From: Bacillus sp. ISL-34
GTDB taxonomy: Bacteria; Bacillota; Bacilli; Bacillales; DSM-1321
Reading direction: 5' to 3'
Assembly (NCBI RefSeq): GCF_018613325.1
Contig: NZ_JAGGQJ010000033.1
Coordinates: 62,001 to 126,000 of the forward strand
DNA: 64,000 bases
Shown piece after piece: positions 38,127 through 48,345 of this stretch (the first letter of the stretch is position 1; each line of letters begins with the position of its first letter). Position numbers and translations under genes: made by a program. The notes beneath the pieces were generated by a model. That model was not told where the DNA came from and made no database searches. It saw only the letters and a list, made by a program, of their open reading frames with translations.

Positions 38127-38823
38127 CATAGATATTCTGGCTTTCGGAGCACATGCGGATGATGTTGAAATCGGTATGGGTGGCACGATTGCTAAATATG
38201 TGCAACAAGGCAGGGAAATTGTCATTTGTGATTTGACAAAAGCTGAAATGTCATCCAATGGAACCGTTCCATTGCGGCAAGAGGAAGCGCATAAGGCTGC
38301 TGAAATCCTTGGGGTGAAGAGGATTTCCCTTGATCTACCCGATCGGGGACTATACATGAAAGCGGAATATATAAATCAAATCATTTCGGTCATTCGCCAA
38401 TATAAACCTGCCCTTGTATTTGCACCATTTTTGGAAGATCGCCATCCCGATCATGGTAACTGTGCCCAATTAGTGGAAGAAGCAGTTTTTTCGGCAGGAG
38501 TAAGAAAGTATATGGAAGAAGCGGGCTTGAATTCTCATCGTGTCCAAAATATGTACTATTATATGATCAATGGGTTTCACAAACCGGACTTCGTCGTGGA
38601 CATCACTTCCACAATATCGAAAAAGCTTGATAGCCTTAGGGCATATCGCAGCCAATTCGAAAAAAGTCAAGTAACTGTAGAAACACCGCTAGTCAATGGC
38701 TATATCGAGACTGTCGAGGCACGGGAGCGGATGTTCGGCAAAGAAGTGGGTGTCGCCTATGCGGAGGGATTCATGACAAAAAAACCGTTACTGATCGATG
38801 CCGACTTGTTAGGAGAAAAATAA
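38110..38823 (+). CDS. bshB1: N-acetyl-alpha-D-glucosaminyl L-malate deacetylase 1 (bacillithiol)
   Basis: A zinc deacetylase of the LmbE family, second step of bacillithiol synthesis. The zinc and catalytic motif is [15 protein letters not shown] (about residues 12-25), with a later DRHPDHGNC. 237 aa. ATG 38110 overlaps mgsA in another frame, indicating translational coupling. Next gene bshA carries the first step. Confidence 0.96.
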   Translation: MINKSNIDILAFGAHADDVEIGMGGTIAKYVQQGREIVICDLTKAEMSSNGTVPLRQEEAHKAAEILGVKRISLDLPDRGLYMKAEYINQIISVIRQYKPALVFAPFLEDRHPDHGNCAQLVEEAVFSAGVRKYMEEAGLNSHRVQNMYYYMINGFHKPDFVVDITSTISKKLDSLRAYRSQFEKSQVTVETPLVNGYIETVEARERMFGKEVGVAYAEGFMTKKPLLIDADLLGEK

Positions 38824-38827
38824 TCTT

Positions 38828-39967
38828 ATGAAATTAAAAATTGGAATTACCTGTTACCCTACAGTTGGGGGTTCTGGTGTCGTAGCAACTGAATTAGGTA
38901 AGATGCTTGCAGAAAAAGGACATGAAATACATTTCATTTCTTCAAGCCTCCCTTTTCGTTTAAATAAGAGGTACTGTAATATTTTTTATCACCAAGTTGA
39001 AGTGAACTCATATTCAGTCTTTCAATATCCACCTTATGACCTGGCGCTTGCGAGCAAGATGGCAGATGTCGTAAAACGGGAGAAATTAGATATCCTCCAC
39101 GTTCATTATGCGATTCCACATGCTGTTTGTGCGATCCTTGCAAAGCAGATGTCAGGAAATGAAGTAAAAATCGTAACCACACTGCATGGTACGGACATAA
39201 CCGTATTAGGCCATGATCCCTCATTGACCAATTTGATTAAATTCGGGATAGAGCAATCCGATGTCGTTACAGGAGTATCTAATTCCCTTGTTCAGCAGAC
39301 GCACGAATTAATCGCGCCGGATAAGGAAATCAAAACCGTTTATAATTTTATTGATGAAAGAGATTACCATAAATCCGATTCCGATTACCTTAAGGATGAA
39401 TACGGAATCAGTGAAGATGAAAAAGTGATCATACATGTTTCGAATTTCCGTTCGGTCAAGCGAGTGAAAGACGTCATCCAGGCGTTTTATCTAACTCAAA
39501 AGAAAATGCCTGCAAAGCTTCTACTCGTAGGTGACGGGCCGGAAGTGACAACCGTATTGAATTTGGCTAAAGATCTTGGAATCGATGATTCGGTCTTGTT
39601 TCTTGGTAAGCAGGATAATCTTGCCGAATTATATTCAATCAGTGATTTGATTTTCCTGTTATCGGAAAAAGAGAGTTTCGGACTTGTGCTGCTTGAGGCG
39701 ATGGCATGTGGAGTTCCTTGTATCGGGACAAACATCGGGGGAATTCCTGAAGTCATCGTTGACGGGAAGACTGGTTATATTTGTGAATTGGGAGATGTCA
39801 AAATGGTTGCTGAAAAAGCGATTGGACTTTTAAGCGACCCGATTTTACATAAACGCTTTTCTGAAGCTGCGCTGGAAAGGGCCAATACTAATTTTCACAG
39901 TGATACGATCATGGCTGAGTATGAAGCCATCTACATTCAGGCACTTGAAGGTAAATCCATGGAATAG
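38828..39967 (+). CDS. bshA: N-acetyl-alpha-D-glucosaminyl L-malate synthase (bacillithiol glycosyltransferase)
   Basis: A GT4 glycosyltransferase joining UDP-GlcNAc and L-malate, the first step of bacillithiol. The N-terminus [19 protein letters not shown] is the family hallmark; the donor-site motif [17 protein letters not shown] lies near residue 275. 379 aa. Starts 4 bases after bshB1. Confidence 0.97.
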   Translation: MKLKIGITCYPTVGGSGVVATELGKMLAEKGHEIHFISSSLPFRLNKRYCNIFYHQVEVNSYSVFQYPPYDLALASKMADVVKREKLDILHVHYAIPHAVCAILAKQMSGNEVKIVTTLHGTDITVLGHDPSLTNLIKFGIEQSDVVTGVSNSLVQQTHELIAPDKEIKTVYNFIDERDYHKSDSDYLKDEYGISEDEKVIIHVSNFRSVKRVKDVIQAFYLTQKKMPAKLLLVGDGPEVTTVLNLAKDLGIDDSVLFLGKQDNLAELYSISDLIFLLSEKESFGLVLLEAMACGVPCIGTNIGGIPEVIVDGKTGYICELGDVKMVAEKAIGLLSDPILHKRFSEAALERANTNFHSDTIMAEYEAIYIQALEGKSME

Positions 39968-39980
39968 GGAGGGGATGCTG

Positions 39981-41165
39981 ATGGATCGGTTATTCTTAAA
40001 ATCAGTACCCATTCTGGAATTGATTGAAGAAGCAGGATACGAGGCTTATTTCGTTGGCGGCTCAGTAAGGGATTATATCCTTGGCAGGCCCATTAACGAT
40101 GTGGACATCGCCACTTCCGCAACACCACAGGAAATCAAAAGGATTTTTCCTAATACGGCAGATATCGGGATCGACCACGGAACAGTGCTTGTCATTACGG
40201 ATACGGGTACATACGAAATTACGACGTTTAGAACGGAAAGCGGGTATTCGGACTTTCGCAGACCCGATGCTGTTCAATTTGTCCGTTCTTTGACTGAAGA
40301 TTTGCAAAGAAGAGATTTTACGATGAATGCAATGGCAATGGATAAGACCGGAAAAATCATCGATCCATTTAATGGTAAGCGAGATTTGGCTGAAAAAAGG
40401 ATTATCACGGTTGGCAACCCGCATGAAAGATTTCATGAGGATGCTTTGAGAATGATGCGTGCATTAAGATTCGTCAGTCAACTAGATTTTGCACTGGATA
40501 CAGAAACCTTTGATTCCCTTAAAGTGAACGCCCAGATCATCAGTGAAATCGCTGTCGAAAGAATCCTGGTTGAATTTGAGAAGCTATTGGCCGGCTCCAA
40601 TAAGATAAGGGCTTTCTCACTCTTGCTGGAAAGCGGTTTATATCAATACCTGCCTCTATTCTCCGGTAAAAAGGATCATTTAATGGACTTACTGAACCTG
40701 CCGCTTCATCAGCTAAAAGCGGCAGAAATATGGTCTATAATCATGGTTCACACAAAGGATCAGGAAATGGAAGAGGCCTTGAGGGAATGGAAGCTGCCAT
40801 TGAAAACGATAAGAAACGTTCAACGGACGATACAGCTAGTGAAGAAAGAAGATCCATCAGCCATCGATGTATTTCAGGCAGGTCATGGCGTAACTGTACA
40901 AGCTGCTAAAGTCAGGGCGGCACTGACTGGCGGTAATGTACCGGATGCGGAGGAGAAGGCACATCAAAGCTACAATGGACTTATTATTAAACAAATGTCG
41001 GATCTTGCCGTTACGGGGACGGATTTATTGAATTGGCAACAAGAAAAGCCAGGACCATGGGTCAAGGAATACTTGGAAAAAATATTGAATGCTGTCCTGA
41101 ATGAAGAATTAAGAAATGATAAAGAAGAAATAAAGAGGTGGCTGGTGAAATGCAATCTGAGTTAA
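39981..41165 (+). CDS. cca: CCA tRNA nucleotidyltransferase
   Basis: Adds or repairs the CCA end of tRNAs without a template. The nucleotidyltransferase motif GGSVRD.ILGRPINDVDIATSATP (residues about 21-44) holds the metal aspartates DVD; RRDFTMNAMAMD and the EDALRMMRALRF stretch are also family signatures. 394 aa. ATG 39981 is chosen over ATG 39975 because GGAGGGG then has normal spacing. Overlaps birA by 16 bases. Confidence 0.97.
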   Translation: MDRLFLKSVPILELIEEAGYEAYFVGGSVRDYILGRPINDVDIATSATPQEIKRIFPNTADIGIDHGTVLVITDTGTYEITTFRTESGYSDFRRPDAVQFVRSLTEDLQRRDFTMNAMAMDKTGKIIDPFNGKRDLAEKRIITVGNPHERFHEDALRMMRALRFVSQLDFALDTETFDSLKVNAQIISEIAVERILVEFEKLLAGSNKIRAFSLLLESGLYQYLPLFSGKKDHLMDLLNLPLHQLKAAEIWSIIMVHTKDQEMEEALREWKLPLKTIRNVQRTIQLVKKEDPSAIDVFQAGHGVTVQAAKVRAALTGGNVPDAEEKAHQSYNGLIIKQMSDLAVTGTDLLNWQQEKPGPWVKEYLEKILNAVLNEELRNDKEEIKRWLVKCNLS

Positions 41166-42130
41166 GAACAAAGCTGATGGAAGCCCTCTCAAAAGCGGAT
41201 GGTGCGTTTATATCCGGTCAGGAAATTGCTGAATACATTGGCTGTTCGCGCACAGCTGTCTGGAAGCATATAGAAGACCTGCGCAGTGAAGGTTATAATG
41301 TGGAAGCCGTAAGGAAAAAAGGCTACCGGATCATATCAGCGCCGGAAAAAGTGTCCGAGAGCGAAATACAGCTTGGCTTGGAAACAAAAACGATCGGCAA
41401 GATGATCCACTATCAGGAAACTGTAGAATCCACACAAAAAATTGCGCATCAACTAGCAAATGAAGGCGTTCAGGAGGGTACCCTCGTCGTTGCCGAGGAG
41501 CAGATATCCGGAAAAGGAAGGCTAATGAGATCTTGGCATTCCCCAAAATTCAGCGGCATATGGATGAGTCTCATCCTAAGACCGAAAATCCCGATTCATG
41601 AGGCTCCACAGCTTACATTATTGGCCGCGGTCGCTGTGGCTCAGGCTATAGAGGATACCACTGATCTGAAGCCACAAATAAAGTGGCCGAATGATATTTT
41701 GGTGAATCGCAAGAAAGTGGTGGGCATCCTGACGGAGATGCAGGCGGAATCAGATAGGATCCATTCTGTCATTATCGGAATTGGAATGAATATCAATCAG
41801 CAATTGGAGGATTTTCCTGAAGATCTGCAGGAAAAAGCGTCTTCCCTTCTCATAGAAAGTGGAGGGACGGTTTCTAGGTCCAAGGTCATTCAACGAGCAT
41901 TGTTTCGTCTGGAAAATTTGTACGAACTCTATTTAAATCAAGGCTTCATGCCAATAAAGGATTTATGGGAGAGTTATGCGATCAGCCTTGGACAGGTTAT
42001 CAAAGCAAGTACCGTTAATGACACGATTGTCGGAAAAGCATTGGGCATAACGGATTCAGGCGTTTTACTCCTTGAAGACGGCAAAGGAACCGTACATTCA
42101 ATATATTCTGCAGATATTGAAATTCAGTAG
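41150..42130 (+). CDS. birA: Bifunctional biotin-protein ligase / biotin operon repressor
   Basis: Biotinylates acetyl-CoA and pyruvate carboxylases and, via its N-terminal winged helix (ISGQEIAEYIGCSRTAVWKHIEDLR, about residues 20-44), represses biotin genes when charged with biotinyl-AMP. The ligase motif GKGRLMRSWHSP replaces the usual GRGR with GKGR, and KWPNDI holds the catalytic lysine. 326 aa. ATG 41150; GTG 41138 is an alternative. Confidence 0.96.
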   Translation: MQSELRTKLMEALSKADGAFISGQEIAEYIGCSRTAVWKHIEDLRSEGYNVEAVRKKGYRIISAPEKVSESEIQLGLETKTIGKMIHYQETVESTQKIAHQLANEGVQEGTLVVAEEQISGKGRLMRSWHSPKFSGIWMSLILRPKIPIHEAPQLTLLAAVAVAQAIEDTTDLKPQIKWPNDILVNRKKVVGILTEMQAESDRIHSVIIGIGMNINQQLEDFPEDLQEKASSLLIESGGTVSRSKVIQRALFRLENLYELYLNQGFMPIKDLWESYAISLGQVIKASTVNDTIVGKALGITDSGVLLLEDGKGTVHSIYSADIEIQ

Positions 42131-42176
42131 GTTTTTGTCAAATTGTGAAAATTAAATAGAAATTTTGAATTTGGCT

Positions 42177-42185
42177 TGTTATAAT
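42177..42185 (+). promoter_or_regulatory. Extended -10 promoter of the panBCD transcript
   Basis: TG-T-TATAAT (42177-42185), implying a start near 42192 and a leader of about 280 nt before panB. No clear -35. Confidence 0.55.
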
Positions 42186-42191
42186 GCAAGT

Positions 42192-42403
42192 GGGCAGTAT
42201 CTCATGTGAACTGCACCCCCATAAATACCAAATTATTTGAAAATCTGCCTTGATCCAGAGAACTGGACGGGGACGGAGGGATGAAACTTCTGATGAAACA
42301 AAGGGATTGACTAAATGATAAGTGCTGTTTATTGATCGAGATGTGGCTTTTTAAGCCTTTTTTCGTGGCGAAACAGATACTTTTTTAGTCAGTCCCTTTT
42401 TTT
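42192..42403 (+). ncRNA. Structured panB leader with nested stems and intrinsic terminator (candidate pan-type leader)
   Basis: After the likely start there is a hairpin TCCAG-AGAA-CTGGA (42254-42267) and two copies of GATGAAAC (42280-42287 and 42292-42299). Then AAGGGATTGACTAAA (42301-42315) pairs with TTTAGTCAGTCCCTT (42384-42398, one G-U), followed by T's to 42403. Inside that stem CTGTTT (42325-42330) pairs with AAACAG (42371-42376), and GGCTT/AAGCC (42345-42349 and 42353-42357) forms a third hairpin with its own T6. Such a structure can work as a terminator or switch. A conserved 'pan' RNA motif upstream of panB is known in bacilli, but I cannot confirm that this is it. Confidence 0.6.
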
Positions 42404-42471
42404 GAGCATGAATGTATACACACCAGTTTTCGCTGATGTTTTCATCTCCTCCATCAAAAGGAGGAAACGTA

Positions 42472-43308
42472 ATGAAATTGTCCGGAGATTTTTTGAAAAT
42501 GAAACAAAATCAAGAGAAAATTGTCATGCTGACGGCTTATGATTACCCATCAGCAAAGTTAGCCGAACAATCAGGTGTAGACATGATTTTAGTCGGCGAT
42601 TCTTTAGGAATGGTCGTATTGGGATATGAATCGACGATTCCGGTTACGGTGAATGACATGATCCATCATACAAAGGCAGTAAAACGCGGGGCACGGGATA
42701 CATTTGTTGTGACGGATATGCCTTTTATGAGCTATCACCTATCTATGGATGAAACACTAAAGAATGCAGCCCGGATCATGCAGGAAGGTCATGCGGATGC
42801 CGTGAAGCTTGAGGGAGCGGATGATGTTGTTGAAAAAATATCAGCATTGACCAAGGCGGGCATCCCGGTAGTGGCCCATCTTGGCTTGACTCCTCAATCA
42901 GTCGGCGTTCTGGGCGGATATAAAGTGCAAGGAAAAGATGCCGAAAGTGCAGCACAGCTCTTGGAAGATGCGAGAAAGTGTGAAGCGGCGGGAGCGATGG
43001 CAGTAGTATTTGAATGTGTACCATATCAAGTGGGGGAACTCATCACACGGAACCTGGGCATTCCAACCATTGGAATTGGGGCAGGTGCTGAAACGGATGG
43101 TCAAGTCCTCGTTTACCATGATGTCATCAAGTATGGGGTAGACAGGCTTGCGAAATTCGTAAAAGTTTATGGAGATGCAAATGAACTGATTGGCCAATCG
43201 ATAACAAGCTTCGTGAATGAAGTGAAATCTAAAGATTTCCCGTCGGAAGAACATACATTTACGATGAAGGAAGAGCAGCTTTCTGAACTTTACGGAGGGA
43301 AAAGATGA
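42472..43308 (+). CDS. panB: 3-Methyl-2-oxobutanoate hydroxymethyltransferase
   Basis: Makes ketopantoate from 2-oxoisovalerate and methylene-tetrahydrofolate, first step of pantothenate synthesis. Motifs: [14 protein letters not shown] near residue 20, VGDSLGMV with the Mg2+ aspartate, and KLEGA. 278 aa. ATG 42472 has AAAAGGAGG upstream. Behind the structured leader; overlaps panC by 4 bases. Confidence 0.97.
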   Translation: MKLSGDFLKMKQNQEKIVMLTAYDYPSAKLAEQSGVDMILVGDSLGMVVLGYESTIPVTVNDMIHHTKAVKRGARDTFVVTDMPFMSYHLSMDETLKNAARIMQEGHADAVKLEGADDVVEKISALTKAGIPVVAHLGLTPQSVGVLGGYKVQGKDAESAAQLLEDARKCEAAGAMAVVFECVPYQVGELITRNLGIPTIGIGAGAETDGQVLVYHDVIKYGVDRLAKFVKVYGDANELIGQSITSFVNEVKSKDFPSEEHTFTMKEEQLSELYGGKR

Positions 43309-44153
43309 AAACTTTTACATCGGCAGCCGATTTGCAACTGGAACTAAGAGAGGAAAAAAGCAATCACAAAAGCATTGGCTATGTAGCGACAATGGGATTT
43401 TTACATGAGGGGCATGCAACCCTTTTGGAAAAGGCGCGCAAAGAAAATGATATTGTGGTATTGAGTATTTTTGTCAATCCGATGCAATTTGGACCCAATG
43501 AGGATTTTGAAACATATCCGCGGGATTTGGAACGGGATGAAAATGTCGCAGCCAATGGCGGAGTGGATTATCTCTTCTATCCAACAGTCCACGAAATGTA
43601 CGGTGAAGAACCATCTGTGAAAGTTGTTGTCCAAAGCAGGACTGATGTTTTATGCGGCAGACAAAGGCCTGGACACTTTGATGGTGTTGCGACAGTCTTA
43701 ACGAAATTCTTCAATATCATCCTTCCTGATAGAGCTTACTTTGGTAAGAAGGATGCCCAGCAAGTCGCCGTGATAGATGGACTGATCAAAGACTTCAATT
43801 TCCCTATCCAGCTAATTGCTGTAGATACCGTACGTGAAAAAGATGGATTAGCGAAGAGCTCGCGAAATGTGAACCTATCAGATCAGGAACGCTTGGAGGC
43901 TAAAGAGCTGTACCAAAGTTTATTGAAGGCTAAAGAGGCGGTTGAATCAGGTGAAAGAAATGCAGCAACCGTTACGGCTCTAGTAAGTGAACATATTGGT
44001 GCCCATACAAGTGGAGCGATCGACTATATTGAAATCTATCAATACCCGGAACTTAAACCGCTTGAATTGTTATCAGGAAACATCATCATTGCAATTGCTG
44101 TAAAGTTCAAGCATGCAAGACTAATTGATAATATCACTTTATATGTAGAATAA
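43305..44153 (+). CDS. panC: Pantothenate synthetase (pantoate-beta-alanine ligase)
   Basis: ATP-dependent condensation of pantoate and beta-alanine. The nucleotidyl-transfer motif HEGH (in [13 protein letters not shown], about residues 28-40), [12 protein letters not shown] and the later KSSRNVNLS are all present. 282 aa. The ATGA overlap with panB indicates coupling. Confidence 0.97.
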   Translation: MKTFTSAADLQLELREEKSNHKSIGYVATMGFLHEGHATLLEKARKENDIVVLSIFVNPMQFGPNEDFETYPRDLERDENVAANGGVDYLFYPTVHEMYGEEPSVKVVVQSRTDVLCGRQRPGHFDGVATVLTKFFNIILPDRAYFGKKDAQQVAVIDGLIKDFNFPIQLIAVDTVREKDGLAKSSRNVNLSDQERLEAKELYQSLLKAKEAVESGERNAATVTALVSEHIGAHTSGAIDYIEIYQYPELKPLELLSGNIIIAIAVKFKHARLIDNITLYVE

Positions 44154-44178
44154 TTCATGAAGATCTGGGGGAATTGAG

Positions 44179-44562
44179 ATGTTTCGAACGATGATGAATG
44201 GAAAAATCCACCGTGCAAGGGTAACTGAGGCTAATTTGAACTATGTTGGCAGCATTACGATTGATGAAGACATAATTGATGCGGTGGGTATTCTGCCAAA
44301 TGAAAAAGTCGCCATCGTGAATAATAATAATGGTGCACGACTTGAAACGTATGTGATTGCGGGTGAACGGGGGAGCGGTGTCGTGTGTCTGAACGGAGCG
44401 GCAGCAAGACTGGTGCAGCCGGATGATATCGTGATAATCATTTCTTATGTGATGGTTTCAGAGGATAAACTGGGGGATCATAAACCAAAAGTTGCAATCA
44501 TGGATGAAAATAACAAAATCATTGATCTGATTTCAAACGAACCTGCAGCTACAATCATGTAA
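44179..44562 (+). CDS. panD: Aspartate 1-decarboxylase
   Basis: Supplies beta-alanine for PanC. The proenzyme self-cleaves between Gly24 and Ser25 (NYVGSITID) to give the pyruvoyl group; Arg54-type and Tyr58-type residues follow. 127 aa. ATG 44179 follows GGGGGAATTGAG. Completes the panBCD operon. Confidence 0.97.
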   Translation: MFRTMMNGKIHRARVTEANLNYVGSITIDEDIIDAVGILPNEKVAIVNNNNGARLETYVIAGERGSGVVCLNGAAARLVQPDDIVIIISYVMVSEDKLGDHKPKVAIMDENNKIIDLISNEPAATIM

Positions 44563-44566
44563 GCGG

Positions 44567-44616
44567 AGGGCCGGCACAATATGCATGGATCATGCATACA
44601 GGTGCCGGCCCTTTTC
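44567..44616 (+). terminator. Terminator after panD
   Basis: AGGGCCGGCAC (44567-44577) pairs with GTGCCGGCCCT (44602-44612), then TTT; the loop contains an ATGCAT dyad. Confidence 0.88.
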
Positions 44617-44723
44617 GTCCGTTGATGAACGGCTTGTTTCCTTTATTACGATTATTATGGTATAAAAAAGATAAGAGAATTCCATCAGGAAGTGGAGAAA
44701 GTGAAGTTTGAGGTGTACAATTC

Positions 44724-47504
44724 ATGATGCAACGATATGTAGTGGTCGATTTGGAAACAACAGGGAATTCTCCGAAAAAAGGGGATAGGATTATTCAATT
44801 TGCTGGCGTGGTCATCGAAAATGACCAAATTGTGGATGAATACTCGACATATATCCACCCTGGACAGGAAATTTCCTTGTTTATTGAAGAATTGACCGGA
44901 ATAAGCAACGAGACGGTAAAAAATGCACCTGACTTTGAAGATGTTGCAGAAAATATTGCCCGGCTTATAGAAGGGGCTTGTTTTGTTGCCCATAATGTTT
45001 TATTTGATTTATCTTTTCTACAGGAAGAACTAGTACGATGCGGGTTTGAGCCGTTTTATGGTTCCACCCTTGATACAGTAGAGCTAGCGAAAATATTAAA
45101 ACCAACATCCGATGGATATAAGCTGCACCAGCTGGCTAAAGAAGAAAACCTTGATCATTCCAGACCCCATCAAGCGGATAGTGATGCATATGCCACCGCT
45201 TTATTATTGTTGGAATTGAAAAAAAAGCTGATGAATCTTCCAGTGATGACACTTAAACAGTTATATCGATTATCTTATTCCTTACAAAGTGAGATTTCCG
45301 AATTGATAGATGCTTGCATTGCAAGCAAACTTGCTAAAGCAGAGATCCATTCACCAGATCTTATTACTTATAGGGGCCTTGCATTTAAAAAGGCCGAAGA
45401 CGAAACTGATCAAAAAGACACGGAGTCGGAATTCCCGCTCGATGATGAGGAAAAAATAGCCCTGCTTCAAAGTGCATTCCCTGCCTTTGAAGCAAGAAGC
45501 GGACAACTTGATATGATGAACTTGATTCATCATTCCTTCGAATCCAGCCAGGATGCAATCATTGAAGCTGGGACAGGTATTGGGAAATCCATAGGCTATC
45601 TGCTTCCGGCCGTTTATTTTGCAAAAAAACATCATAAACCTGTCGTCGTTTCGACGTACACGCTTCAGCTACAGGATCAACTTCTTCAAAACGAGGTTCC
45701 CAAGCTTAAAAAGATACTTCCCTTCTCCTTTCAAGCTGTTTTGCTAAAGGGGAGAAGTAATTATTTGAGCTTGGCAAAGTTCGAAAGGGCATTGCGTGAG
45801 AAGGAAGATAATTATGAAACGGCATTAACGAAAATGCAGATATTGGTTTGGCTTACCGAAACCGTAACAGGCGATAAAGATGAATTGAATCTTACAAGCG
45901 GCGGTCAGCTATTTTGGAATAGGCTTCAAAGTGATGGTCTTACATACGCCGGATTAAAACAGCCCTGGCTTGAATTGGATTTTTTTGAACGGGCAAAAAG
46001 AACAGCTGCCAAGGCGGATATCATCATCACTAACCATTCATTTTTAATGACCGATCTGCTTACAGAAGATGCCTTGATTCCAAAAAAAGGGTATTTGATT
46101 CTCGATGAAGCGCACCATTTGGAACAGGCTGCATCCAAACAGCTTGGGAGCAGGCTTAATTACATTTCGGTGAAGACGGTTTTGAACAGACTGGGGACAT
46201 CAGATCAAAAGCAATTATTATATAAATTGGACAGGATGCTCTTAAATAATGGATTGGCTGATGGGAAGTCCCACTATGAATTAGATCAAAAGCTTAGTGA
46301 TTTTTCCTATGAATTCGAACAGCTTTTTTATTACATTTCCAATCAGGCGGAAAAACTTTCACGTTCCATGGGTCCGAAACGGCTTTCATTCAAAATAGAT
46401 GATGGGAGATGGGGTAAAGCGATTCTGGTCGCTGAGCGATTGGTGGATTTATTAGGATACATCATCATGGAGTTAGAAAAAAGATTGGCTCTTTTATTGA
46501 ATAATGAGTCCCCCTTAGGAAAAAATTCATTATTTCACTTGAATGATATCGAGGTGCTGCTTGGACATTTACAGGATACCAGGGACTCCTTGCATGAATT
46601 TTTCATCAAGCCGCATGAAGAAAATATTTATTGGCTTGATTATACGAATGCAGCACCCCAGCATGGGGTGACTTTGACGGTTCAGCCGATTGCAGGAAGT
46701 AAACGGTTATGGGATTCCTATTTCGGACGCCAAAAAAGTGTGGTCATGACATCGGCAACCCTCGTGGTGAAGGATTCTTTTAAGTATTTTAAAGAACAAC
46801 TCGGTTTAGAGAATGAACCAATGCAGACAGCAAGTTTTCCTTCACCCTTTCCTTATAAGGAACTCGTAAAGGTACTGGTTCCAAATGATCTACCAGATAT
46901 CAATTGCTTATCGGTGGAGGAATTCTCCGAAACCGCGGCAAACCATATTATTGCTGCCGCTCAAGCAGCGAAAGGGAGGATGATGGTATTATTCACCTCG
47001 CATGAAATGCTGAGGGCGACCTATCATTCCATCAAAGACAGTGGGGTACTGGATGAGTTCACCCTGTTTGCACAAGGGATTTCTGGCGGAAGCAGGATGA
47101 GGCTGCTCAGGAATTTCCAAAACTTCGAGAAAGCCGTCCTGTTTGGGACAACCAGCCTATGGGAAGGCGTCGATATCCCAGGCGAGGATTTATCTTGTTT
47201 AATCATTGTCAGGCTGCCATTTTCGCCACCGGATGAACCAGTGACAGCTGCAAAATGCCAACTTCTCGAGAAGCAAGGGCGTAACCCTTTTTCCGCGTAT
47301 TCTTTACCTGAAGCCCTGTTAAGGTTCCGGCAAGGATTCGGCAGGCTTATACGCACGCCAGAAGATAAAGGGGTTATGGTTATTCTTGATCGCCGCATCA
47401 TCACTGCCAAATATGGCCCTGAATTTCAAAAGGCCATTCCGGAAGTGGACTGGCACCAGGCCTCAATAACAGAAATGGCTGAAATGATAGAGAAGTGGAT
47501 CTAA
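44724..47504 (+). CDS. dinG: DinG-type exonuclease/helicase
   Basis: A 926-aa protein. The N-terminal DEDD 3'-5' exonuclease domain (about residues 1-165) contains VDLETTG and HNVLFDLSFLQEE; the C-terminal part is a superfamily 2, XPD-like ATPase with Walker A EAGTGIGKSIGYLLP, the DEAH box LDEAHHLEQ, and the last motif FRQGFGRLIRTPED. Firmicute DinG carries the exonuclease; several members lack the iron-sulfur cluster and helicase activity, and no clear four-cysteine cluster is seen here. Role in nucleic-acid processing or repair is inferred. Confidence 0.93.
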   Translation: MMQRYVVVDLETTGNSPKKGDRIIQFAGVVIENDQIVDEYSTYIHPGQEISLFIEELTGISNETVKNAPDFEDVAENIARLIEGACFVAHNVLFDLSFLQEELVRCGFEPFYGSTLDTVELAKILKPTSDGYKLHQLAKEENLDHSRPHQADSDAYATALLLLELKKKLMNLPVMTLKQLYRLSYSLQSEISELIDACIASKLAKAEIHSPDLITYRGLAFKKAEDETDQKDTESEFPLDDEEKIALLQSAFPAFEARSGQLDMMNLIHHSFESSQDAIIEAGTGIGKSIGYLLPAVYFAKKHHKPVVVSTYTLQLQDQLLQNEVPKLKKILPFSFQAVLLKGRSNYLSLAKFERALREKEDNYETALTKMQILVWLTETVTGDKDELNLTSGGQLFWNRLQSDGLTYAGLKQPWLELDFFERAKRTAAKADIIITNHSFLMTDLLTEDALIPKKGYLILDEAHHLEQAASKQLGSRLNYISVKTVLNRLGTSDQKQLLYKLDRMLLNNGLADGKSHYELDQKLSDFSYEFEQLFYYISNQAEKLSRSMGPKRLSFKIDDGRWGKAILVAERLVDLLGYIIMELEKRLALLLNNESPLGKNSLFHLNDIEVLLGHLQDTRDSLHEFFIKPHEENIYWLDYTNAAPQHGVTLTVQPIAGSKRLWDSYFGRQKSVVMTSATLVVKDSFKYFKEQLGLENEPMQTASFPSPFPYKELVKVLVPNDLPDINCLSVEEFSETAANHIIAAAQAAKGRMMVLFTSHEMLRATYHSIKDSGVLDEFTLFAQGISGGSRMRLLRNFQNFEKAVLFGTTSLWEGVDIPGEDLSCLIIVRLPFSPPDEPVTAAKCQLLEKQGRNPFSAYSLPEALLRFRQGFGRLIRTPEDKGVMVILDRRIITAKYGPEFQKAIPEVDWHQASITEMAEMIEKWI

Positions 47505-47574
47505 AGAATCTTTAGATTTTTCATTAATCTAAAATGAATTTTTAAGAATTTATAAAGAAAAATAACCTTTGAAC

Positions 47575-47583
47575 TGGTATAAT
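47575..47583 (+). promoter_or_regulatory. Extended -10 promoter for ypmA-ypmB
   Basis: TG-G-TATAAT, 78 bases before the ypmA ATG. Confidence 0.45.
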
Positions 47584-47660
47584 GTGATAGGTGGTAAAGC
47601 CTTCGAATCCTATTCATACCAGTGGTTGTTGACAATTTATTAAAATGGAGGGGCGTTTTC

Positions 47661-47831
47661 ATGGAAAGTAAAATCGAAGTAATTTCAACAGTCAGGTTGC
47701 AACATTCTCCTGATCTGTATAAAATTGTGGATTCCTTGAACCGAACATTGAAAAAAGATGATTTGATGTTCGGTCTGGCATTGGATTCCGAAGATCAAGA
47801 AAAAGCGATATTTACAATTTATCGTACATAG
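47661..47831 (+). CDS. ypmA: Small protein YpmA
   Basis: A 56-aa protein of unknown function, MESKIEVISTVRLQHSPDLYK…. Same length and place (between dinG and ypmB) as B. subtilis YpmA. ATG 47661 has GGAGGGGC upstream; the longer frame has no site. Confidence 0.85.
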   Translation: MESKIEVISTVRLQHSPDLYKIVDSLNRTLKKDDLMFGLALDSEDQEKAIFTIYRT

Positions 47832-47849
47832 AAAGAGGGAAAAGCAGCT

Positions 47850-48326
47850 TTGAAAAAATGGTTGATTATTGCTTCTATCCTGGTCCTTTGTTTTATCGGA
47901 TTTGTCAGCGGGGCATATATTAAAGCGTTGCAGCCTAAAAAAGAGGCTGGTAATGAGGCTTTTAAAAAGGCGAAGGAAGAGGGCGGCCTTGTGACCATGG
48001 AAGAATTCTACCTTTATAATGGGCAGGATTCATACTCCGTCATCATTGGTAAGGGAGAAAAAGGGACTAAAAAAATAGTCTGGCTTCCTGAGGATAAGAA
48101 GAAAGAAATAGTAGTGGAAAACTATAAAGATGGTAAATCCAAAAAAGAGATCTTGAACATTGTCAAAGAAAAGCTTAATCCCCAAAAAATCATTTCGGTT
48201 AAGCTGGGCATGGAAAAGAACGTTCCGCTTTGGGAAGTAACGTATCTTGATGAATCCGAGCGTTTTAACTATGACTATTATGATTTTAAAACTGGGGAAT
48301 GGCTAAAGTATTATCGAAGCATTTAG
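47850..48326 (+). CDS. ypmB: PepSY-type membrane-anchored protein YpmB
   Basis: A 158-aa protein with one N-terminal membrane helix (about residues 4-25) and an exposed domain of the PepSY/YpmB type, ending WEVTYLDESERFNYDYYDFKTGEW. Function unknown. Starts with TTG at 47850 after GAGGGAAAAGC. Directly before aspB as in B. subtilis. Confidence 0.85.
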   Translation: MKKWLIIASILVLCFIGFVSGAYIKALQPKKEAGNEAFKKAKEEGGLVTMEEFYLYNGQDSYSVIIGKGEKGTKKIVWLPEDKKKEIVVENYKDGKSKKEILNIVKEKLNPQKIISVKLGMEKNVPLWEVTYLDESERFNYDYYDFKTGEWLKYYRSI

Positions 48327-48345
48327 AATGGAGGATTAATTTAAA

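Noticed and set aside
42316-42383. T-box leader before panB
   Set aside because: The leader is structured, but no GGGTGGNACCGCG T-box sequence or specifier loop is visible.
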